Origin: Moritella viscosa
GTDB lineage: Bacteria; Pseudomonadota; Gammaproteobacteria; Enterobacterales; Moritellaceae
Direction of reading: 5' to 3'
NCBI GenBank assembly: GCA_000953735.1
Contig: LN554852.1
Location: 1,375,846 to 1,439,845 of the forward strand
Length of the DNA stretch: 64,000 bases
Below the pieces are notes generated by a model. The model was given only the letters and a program-made list of their open reading frames with translations. It made no database searches and had not been told where the DNA came from. A program made the position numbers and the translations under genes. Below, one piece after another: positions 58,804-64,000 of the stretch (position 1 is the stretch's first letter; each line of letters begins with the position of its first letter).

Positions 58804-59556
58804 ATGAGCATAGTCAAACGAAATCAGCGTAAAACCCATGCCTCTATTATCGGTGTGGACTGGGCAAGTGGTCCAGATCTGTCTGCCTCAGTGACAGTCA
58901 AGCAGGGCAAGGTTGTCGAAACCGAATCAAGCCGCGCCGAAGGCATCATGGACGAGTTTGATTTCTTCAAAGCGGCAATGGATTCAGACCTTGCTCAACT
59001 TAAAAAGTTTCCACACATCGAAGACAAACTTGAATACAAAGCCAAGGCCATTGAGAACCATCAATACCTGGATTATTTACGCCGCTATCAAGCGCAAGGC
59101 ACCAACCATCAAAACATGGTGCTGGCTTGGGTGGTGATTTGGCTTGTTGACCTTGGGCACTGGAAAACAGCCTTTGAATTCTTGCCTTTGTTAGTGACGC
59201 AAAACCAACGTTTACCAGGGCGCTTTAGTACCCAAGATTGGCCGACCTTTTTAATTGACCAGCTTTATGATGAAGGTGCTAAGCACCTAAGCCAAGGGCG
59301 TGATGCCGTGGAGCGTAGCCACGTTATTCAGCTATTTACTCAGTTTATCCATTTGCTCGATACGCACCAATGGCGGTTAACTGAATTGATTGGCGGCAAG
59401 CTATACGCCATGACTGCCAAGTTAGAGCACAGCGTATTTAACCTGGGCAATGCGTATACCTACGGAGTGAAAGCAACCGCGTTAAACGACAAAGCGGGCG
59501 TTAAAAAAATGGTCAGAGAAATAGCCAAGACCATTGGTAAAGATAACGACCTTTAG
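58804..59556 (+). CDS. Terminase small subunit (P2 gpM family)
   Basis: 250 residues. NHQYLDYLRRYQAQGTNH and MVLAWVVIWLVDLGHWKTAF match the endonuclease subunit of P2-like terminases. It recognises and cuts cos. A 134-bp spacer with small stems separates it from the next gene. Confidence 0.9.
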   Translation: MSIVKRNQRKTHASIIGVDWASGPDLSASVTVKQGKVVETESSRAEGIMDEFDFFKAAMDSDLAQLKKFPHIEDKLEYKAKAIENHQYLDYLRRYQAQGTNHQNMVLAWVVIWLVDLGHWKTAFEFLPLLVTQNQRLPGRFSTQDWPTFLIDQLYDEGAKHLSQGRDAVERSHVIQLFTQFIHLLDTHQWRLTELIGGKLYAMTAKLEHSVFNLGNAYTYGVKATALNDKAGVKKMVREIAKTIGKDNDL

Positions 59557-59690
59557 TTAATAGCATCAGTTGTAAAAAGAATTATAACAACTCTCGCGCC
59601 ACCGGCTCGGCTGCGTTGGACTTATTCGCAGTAGTGAAATGGGCTCCTTATCGCAGTGGCTAGAGCCGACCTATTAGAAGTGAGTAAAAG

Positions 59691-60158
59691 ATGAATTTAG
59701 CGGGTATGCCACTGGCACAAGTAAGCAATGAGAACGTCGCAAACAACGGCTTTTATCCTGAACTGGGCACTGCTGAATTTATCACTGATTACGCGATTGC
59801 AACGGAATACGCCAACAACAGCGAGCAGGTTAAACGAACATTAGTACTCGCCATACTCGATGTTAACCAGGCATTAGCAAAATACCGCTTACGTCATTGG
59901 CAACAGGTCGAACAATTACAAGAGGTGAGCCTTGAGGAAATTAATGGCGTAAATGCATTAACCCTTATGTACCAACGCGCCGTGTATTGCCGTGCTAAGG
60001 CTAAGTTGTTAATCAGTCGGCTAGGTGAAACGCACCGTGACCAACGGGCCGCGCAGCAAGTGATGGCCAGTGACAATCAAGAATACTGGTTAGCAGAAAG
60101 TGACACTGCCTTACGTCAAATGATGAAGGCAACAAATTCAGGTGTTGAATTGATATGA
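59691..60158 (+). CDS. Head completion/stabilisation protein (P2 gpL family)
   Basis: 155 residues, helical, with FYPELGTAEFITDYAI and later YQRAVYCRAKAKLL, typical of gpL. It seals filled heads. Its stop overlaps the next start (ATGA). Confidence 0.88.
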   Translation: MNLAGMPLAQVSNENVANNGFYPELGTAEFITDYAIATEYANNSEQVKRTLVLAILDVNQALAKYRLRHWQQVEQLQEVSLEEINGVNALTLMYQRAVYCRAKAKLLISRLGETHRDQRAAQQVMASDNQEYWLAESDTALRQMMKATNSGVELI

Positions 60159-60640
60159 GCCAAAGCAAATTACAACGTTTAGTGCAGTACCTGGTATCGG
60201 CCACCTACAAGGGACGACATTTAGCCAGGGCTGGTGAGTTTGATAGCTGGATTGAAGGTGGACGTATTGAATACGCCAGTAAACGAATAAACGGAACAGG
60301 GTTGCTCGCCGCACGTTTTTATTACAGTGGTGTGATCAGCATTAATCCATGCAACGCCCCTGTTGAATTGATCGCAACTTATGTGAGTTTTTGGTTAATG
60401 ACAAATGCAGAAAAAGACGACAGCCAAGATGTGGAATTTAGCCTGGATATTAATGATGACAACAGCGCTGACATCGAATTAACAATCGAGCGGTTCGCAG
60501 AAGATGTGATGCTTGTTGAAGACATGAACGGGCCGTTTGAATTGGAGTTTCAAGGCGAAACCAAACGTTTTGATTTTGGTGAACAGAGTCTTTGGATTGC
60601 AGCTGCATTTGAATTAGATGCTGAGTTTGTAACGGGGTAG
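60155..60640 (+). CDS. Tail completion protein (P2 gpR family)
   Basis: 161 residues. Starts MSQSKLQRLVQYL and has ARFYYSGVISINPC in the middle, matching gpR-type tail completion proteins. Acidic. Between gpL and gpS as in P2. Confidence 0.82.
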   Translation: MSQSKLQRLVQYLVSATYKGRHLARAGEFDSWIEGGRIEYASKRINGTGLLAARFYYSGVISINPCNAPVELIATYVSFWLMTNAEKDDSQDVEFSLDINDDNSADIELTIERFAEDVMLVEDMNGPFELEFQGETKRFDFGEQSLWIAAAFELDAEFVTG

Positions 60641-60643
60641 AGC

Positions 60644-61294
60644 ATGCTTAATCTTGGTATCCCCACTGATAATGCGTTAAAGCAATTAGATTTGTTAACG
60701 CTTGATGCCAATAAGCGCCGCCGTATTTTACGTGGTGCTGGTCGACAAGTGAGGCGAGATACCAAGGCCCGATTAAAAGGGCAGCAAAATTTATCCGGTA
60801 CCTATTGGCAAGGCCGCGCAAACGGTAAAAAGACTCGCATGCTAAAGAAACTCGGTAAAGGCTTACAGGTTCACACCACAGCGAATAATGCGACGGTCAC
60901 CTTTGGTGATCCGCATGCTGGGAAAATAGCCAGAGTGCATCAAGAAGGTATCGACGTAACGGTAAAAGCCAAAACCGCAACGGAGCTACAGCAGCAGAGA
61001 GGAACGCTTGATTATAGCGATCCTTCAACGCGTAAACAGGCCAAAGCACTGCGTAAAGAAGGCTATAAAATTAGGCAAAAGCGCGGTAAAGGCTGGAAGA
61101 CACCAACGTTGAAATGGATGCAAGAAAATTTAACGATGGGACGGGCAGGCCTTATATTGCGCCTTATGCGTGAAAACGCCCCTAAATCAAGTTGGGAAAT
61201 AAAAACACCCGCGCGTTCGTTCTTAGGCCAGAACGAAACTGAACAAACACAATTAAAAAACTACATGTTGGACGAGGCATTTCGCCTCCGCTAA
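60644..61294 (+). CDS. Tail completion/virion morphogenesis protein (P2 gpS family)
   Basis: 216 residues, very basic. RGAGRQVRRDTKARLKGQQN and GKIARVHQEGIDVTV match the phage virion morphogenesis family. It ends with the RSFLGQNETE motif. Confidence 0.87.
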   Translation: MLNLGIPTDNALKQLDLLTLDANKRRRILRGAGRQVRRDTKARLKGQQNLSGTYWQGRANGKKTRMLKKLGKGLQVHTTANNATVTFGDPHAGKIARVHQEGIDVTVKAKTATELQQQRGTLDYSDPSTRKQAKALRKEGYKIRQKRGKGWKTPTLKWMQENLTMGRAGLILRLMRENAPKSSWEIKTPARSFLGQNETEQTQLKNYMLDEAFRLR

Positions 61295-61306
61295 AAGGGT
61301 AAATAT

Positions 61307-62407
61307 ATGGCACAAGGCAAGGTTTCCGTTACCTCGTTAAATACGGGTAGCGGTGCAACAAAAGAAGTTGAACGCGCCGTGTTGTTCATCGGTGTTGGCA
61401 CACTCAACATTGGCAGCATTGTCGCGGTAAACGCGCAATCGGAATTTGATGAACTTATTTCTGCAGACGATTCAGCACTGAAAACACAACTGCAAGCATG
61501 GGTGCGTAATGGGGATGACCTCGTCTCTGGTTGGGCAATTCCGATTAACTCGGGCGATGATGTGTTTGGCTTAATCGATAACGCCATGGACCAAAACATC
61601 AGTCCCGAAATTATCGTGATAACAACGGCCATCACAGGTAAATCACAGATTGAAGCCTTTCAGAATAAGGCATTAGAGATACTTGCCAAGCACGCTCGCC
61701 GTGTGCGTTTTCTTGTTGCAGCGCCAGGGCTCGTATCTGGGCAAACGTGGTCTGAACATCTTAGCGCATTAACGCCGTTAACCGATGGTGTTGTTGCCGA
61801 CCGTGTTGCAGTTGTGCCAGGGCTTTATGGTGATGAACTTGGCGCAGTAACAGGTCGATTGTGTAAACGCAGTGTGACCATCGCCGACAGTCCAATGCGG
61901 GTGCAAACTGGCGCTATGTCATTACAACCAACACCGATTGATAACAATGGCCAGCCTATTACCAACGCCGTGACTGCAGCGCTCGATGCCGTTCGTTTTA
62001 GTTGTGTACAGTTTTATCCTGACTTTGATGGTATCTACTTTGGTGACGTCAATATGCTTGATGCCGAAGGCGGTGACTATCAGCAAATTGAAGCCGGTCG
62101 TATCGTCGATAAAGCCGCACGTCAGGTTCGTATTATTGCTATCTATCAAATTAAGAATCGCCGTTTAAATAATTCACCAACGGGGATCAGCTTTGGTAAA
62201 CGTGTTTTAGGCAAACCACTGCGCGCAATGGCGAAAAGTATCAACATAGGCGCAGACAAATTCCCTGGTGAAATACGCGAGCCGAAAGATGACTCAATCA
62301 GTTTAACCTTCATGAACGAACGTCAATTACGGGTGTTGCTCAAAGTGCAGCCAATTGACTCTCCGAGTGAAATTCTTGTCGGCATCATGCTAGATAAGGC
62401 CGAATAA
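61307..62407 (+). CDS. Tail sheath protein (DUF2586)
   Basis: 366 residues. VLFIGVGTLNIGSIVAVNA and SWGLSG-like VVPGLYGDELGAVTGRL fit the DUF2586 sheath of K139/HP1-like phages. It forms the contractile outer tube. ATG follows AAAGGG. Confidence 0.88.
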   Translation: MAQGKVSVTSLNTGSGATKEVERAVLFIGVGTLNIGSIVAVNAQSEFDELISADDSALKTQLQAWVRNGDDLVSGWAIPINSGDDVFGLIDNAMDQNISPEIIVITTAITGKSQIEAFQNKALEILAKHARRVRFLVAAPGLVSGQTWSEHLSALTPLTDGVVADRVAVVPGLYGDELGAVTGRLCKRSVTIADSPMRVQTGAMSLQPTPIDNNGQPITNAVTAALDAVRFSCVQFYPDFDGIYFGDVNMLDAEGGDYQQIEAGRIVDKAARQVRIIAIYQIKNRRLNNSPTGISFGKRVLGKPLRAMAKSINIGADKFPGEIREPKDDSISLTFMNERQLRVLLKVQPIDSPSEILVGIMLDKAE

Positions 62408-62417
62408 GGAGCAAAAC

Positions 62418-62870
62418 ATGTCAGTAAAAGCATTGGGCGGTAAAGACTTTGATATTTTCATTGGTGACAAAATGGTGCATGTCATCGAAGCCAGCGTAAA
62501 AATCACCGATGGCCGCAAAGCAAAAAAAGTACGTGGTATTACCAAAGGTTATATCGATGGTCCGGTTGACGCCGAAGTCACGATTAAATTAGACCATGAA
62601 AACTTTCTTATTCTGCAGGATGTAGCGAAAACGGCGGGCAGCTGGAAAGGCATCGAACCTTTTGATATTTCGTTCTTAGCGGAAGTTGCCGCCGGCACTA
62701 AGAATATTGAAGCCTTTGGTGTACTGCCGCAGTTAGATGAGATCTTAAATATCAAAGCGGAAGGCGGTGAAGAAGATACCACCACGATCAAAGGTCCGGT
62801 GACGTCGACTGATTTTATCAAAATTAACGGCATTCCTTATCTTACTGCAGAAGAAGTGAGAGACCTGTAA
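62418..62870 (+). CDS. Tail tube protein (DUF2597)
   Basis: 150 residues. GGKDFDIFIGDKMVHVIEAS and KVRGITKGYIDGPVDAEVTI are the typical beta strands of the tube subunit. TAATG overlap with the next gene. Confidence 0.88.
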   Translation: MSVKALGGKDFDIFIGDKMVHVIEASVKITDGRKAKKVRGITKGYIDGPVDAEVTIKLDHENFLILQDVAKTAGSWKGIEPFDISFLAEVAAGTKNIEAFGVLPQLDEILNIKAEGGEEDTTTIKGPVTSTDFIKINGIPYLTAEEVRDL

Positions 62871-63493
62871 TGGCAGCAATTAAAAACCTCACTGCAAGTA
62901 CGTTGCTTAAGGCTATGCAAGCCAAACACTACAAAGTATTTGAAGGTGAATTAAACCTTAACCTTATTGGCGTTCGCAACAGTGATACCAAAGCAAACAG
63001 TTTTAACGACGTGCTTTGCGTTTTGTATCAGCAAGACGGTAAATGGCAGCTTGTCAGTTTTAAATGTACCACGGACGCAGGTACTTATTACCGTGAGAAC
63101 CCGTGCAATCTGGATGGCACTGCAGTACTTGCCGCCATGCAGCACCGCAGTTTATGGACATTTGGTTATCACCAGGGAAAATACCCTGCGTTAGTGCAGC
63201 ATAAACCCGTCACTGTTTATAGAGACAACAACAATGATAATAAACTCGATTGTGAGAGTCATTTACAACGTGGTTATTTCGGTATTAATTGCCATCGAGC
63301 GAGTGCAAATCATGAGTCAAAGCAAGTCGACAAGTGGTCTGCAGGTTGCCAGGTATTAGCTAACCCGAATGATTTTAATAAGCTGATGGCCCTTTGCCAT
63401 CAAAGCAGTCAGCAATGGGGCAGTACTTTTACGTACACCTTATTAAACCAAATAGAATTAAACCAAGCTGATTTAAACCCAAATAAAGAGTGA
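62870..63493 (+). CDS. Phage endolysin, L,D-transpeptidase-like active-site motif
   Basis: 207 residues. The motif GYFGINCHRASANHE and VDKWSAGCQVLANP contains His and Cys spaced as in YkuD-type enzymes and in phage murein endolysins. No signal peptide, so holin-dependent release is expected. It sits between the tube and chaperone genes rather than with the holins, as in the K139/HP1 group. Confidence 0.7.
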   Translation: MAAIKNLTASTLLKAMQAKHYKVFEGELNLNLIGVRNSDTKANSFNDVLCVLYQQDGKWQLVSFKCTTDAGTYYRENPCNLDGTAVLAAMQHRSLWTFGYHQGKYPALVQHKPVTVYRDNNNDNKLDCESHLQRGYFGINCHRASANHESKQVDKWSAGCQVLANPNDFNKLMALCHQSSQQWGSTFTYTLLNQIELNQADLNPNKE

Positions 63494-63495
63494 GA

Positions 63496-63768
63496 ATGAC
63501 CATGGCGTTAGAGCAAAAGATCATCCTAGAAGTGAATGACATTGAACTGAGTTTCAATGTAAACGTAACGGCTTACAACAAGTTTTTAAACCAAAGTAAC
63601 CAGGTTAATAAAATTCAGCCCGCGACCAACTTCTTAATGACGGTGGTTGATAACGAGTGCAAATCAACATTGAAAGAAATGTTAGCTCTCCCGGGTGCAG
63701 CGCTGCATTTAGTCGGCAGTGTGGTTGAAGAGTATCAACCGGAATTTAACATTACCGTAAAAAAATAG
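63496..63768 (+). CDS. Tail assembly chaperone (short product, gpE-like, DUF2765)
   Basis: About 90 residues: EQKIILEVNDIELSFNVN, then SNQVNKIQPATNFLMTVV. A helper of tape-measure assembly. It ends at TAG just after the A-rich slippery site, with the long product made by frameshift. Confidence 0.82.
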   Translation: MTMALEQKIILEVNDIELSFNVNVTAYNKFLNQSNQVNKIQPATNFLMTVVDNECKSTLKEMLALPGAALHLVGSVVEEYQPEFNITVKK

Positions 63769-63956
63769 AACAGCGAGCAAAAGAGATAAGCAGAAACCGT
63801 TTAAATCAGTTGCTCGCCTATCAGCAAAAATGGCTACCACACAGCGCAGCCACTGAAGATAGTTTAGCCCAGGCACTGTTTTTGGAAAACGATAATCAAG
63901 AAAAGCAGCAAATCGCCATCAACAATGGTATTTGCATGGCGTTAGATAGTGGTTAA
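63759..63956 (+). CDS. Tail assembly chaperone frameshift extension (gpE-prime-like)
   Basis: The frame -1 to the chaperone is open from the A-AAA-AAA heptamer at 63759-63765 to TAA at 63954-63956. It adds 63 residues (IEQRAKEISRNRLNQLLAYQ ... CMALDSG) with no independent start. Long tail chaperones in P2 (E') and lambda (GT) are made the same way. Confidence 0.85.
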   Translation, partial: KKIEQRAKEISRNRLNQLLAYQQKWLPHSAATEDSLAQALFLENDNQEKQQIAINNGICMALDSG

Positions 63957-63976
63957 GTCACTGGTGAGGGGAACGA

Positions 63977-64000
63977 ATGAGCGCATTAAGCAAGTTGGAA
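63977..64000 (+). CDS. Tail tape measure protein, first eight codons
   Basis: ATG 63977 (GAGGGGA upstream) opens MSALSKLE and runs off the window. Position directly after the frameshifting chaperone identifies it as the tape measure gene (gpT). Confidence 0.7.

Larger units (their letters stand above)
32755..64000. mobile_element. P2-like prophage (left end to window edge)
   Basis: Gene order int, cargo, repressor, cox, cII, early genes, HUH replication protein, ogr, lysis, portal and terminase ATPase (leftward), then scaffold, capsid, terminase small subunit, completion proteins, sheath, tube, chaperone and tape measure (rightward). This is the order of P2/HP1/K139-type myophages. No broken structural gene is seen, but the right half of the tail genes is outside. 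Confidence 0.93.

Noticed and set aside
59557-59690. Small gene or RNA between terminase small subunit and head completion genes
   Set aside because: Some GC-rich short stems are present, but no start with ribosome site and no open frame of useful length.

Overview
The window is chromosomal DNA of a marine gammaproteobacterium carrying most of a P2-type prophage. The order cysK-ptsH-ptsI-crr / cysZ-zipA-ligA-gltX-tRNA-Ala is the enterobacterial/vibrio arrangement, but a full-length smc sits between cysZ and zipA, as in Alteromonadales that use SMC rather than MukB. Moritella or a close relative is my best guess; this is inference, not proof.

1-32.5 kb, host backbone. The left part holds a dCACHE sensor (cut by the window edge), a VOC protein, a deletion scar that destroyed a flavin reductase and its divergent regulator, rsuA, azoR with a LysR regulator, argO/argP, a flavin disulfide reductase, a NIT-domain chemoreceptor with a lipoprotein, a peroxiredoxin-glutaredoxin hybrid and a diguanylate cyclase. 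The disulfide reductase and the peroxiredoxin hybrid share an 82-bp promoter layout, including 31 identical bases and two OxyR-like dyads 31 bp apart. Next come the PTS and cysteine genes, a KAS III-like synthase, cysZ, smc, zipA, ligA, gltX, tRNA-Ala(GGC), an AI-2E family permease and a methyltransferase. The backbone ends in a gene-poor stretch with a cluster of DnaA boxes next to an AT-rich tract.

32.7-64 kb, prophage. A tyrosine integrase (minus strand) marks the left end. An intact IS1595-type element with an 8-bp target duplication lies just upstream of the integrase. Between integrase and repressor is an AT-rich cargo island of about 8 kb. It holds a RelA/SpoT-domain synthetase (toxSAS/CapRel-like), a HEPN-type protein, a papain-like cysteine protease candidate, a BRCT protein and partner flanked by about 105-bp direct repeats, several small membrane proteins, and a gene split at a U-UUU-UUA slippery heptamer. 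From 42.7 kb the canonical phage order follows: LexA-type repressor, Cox, CII, early genes, HUH replication protein, Ogr, holins, portal and terminase ATPase (minus), then scaffold, capsid, terminase small subunit, head completion, tail completion, sheath, tube, endolysin and tail chaperone with a -1 frameshift. The tape measure gene starts at the right edge, and the right attachment site lies outside.

The most striking cargo is at 49.6-52.8 kb, between ogr and the lysis genes: a PAAR-like protein fused to an AHH nuclease domain, overlapped by a probable immunity gene and followed by a second small acidic gene. This looks like a contact-delivered toxin-immunity module carried by a contractile-tail prophage.
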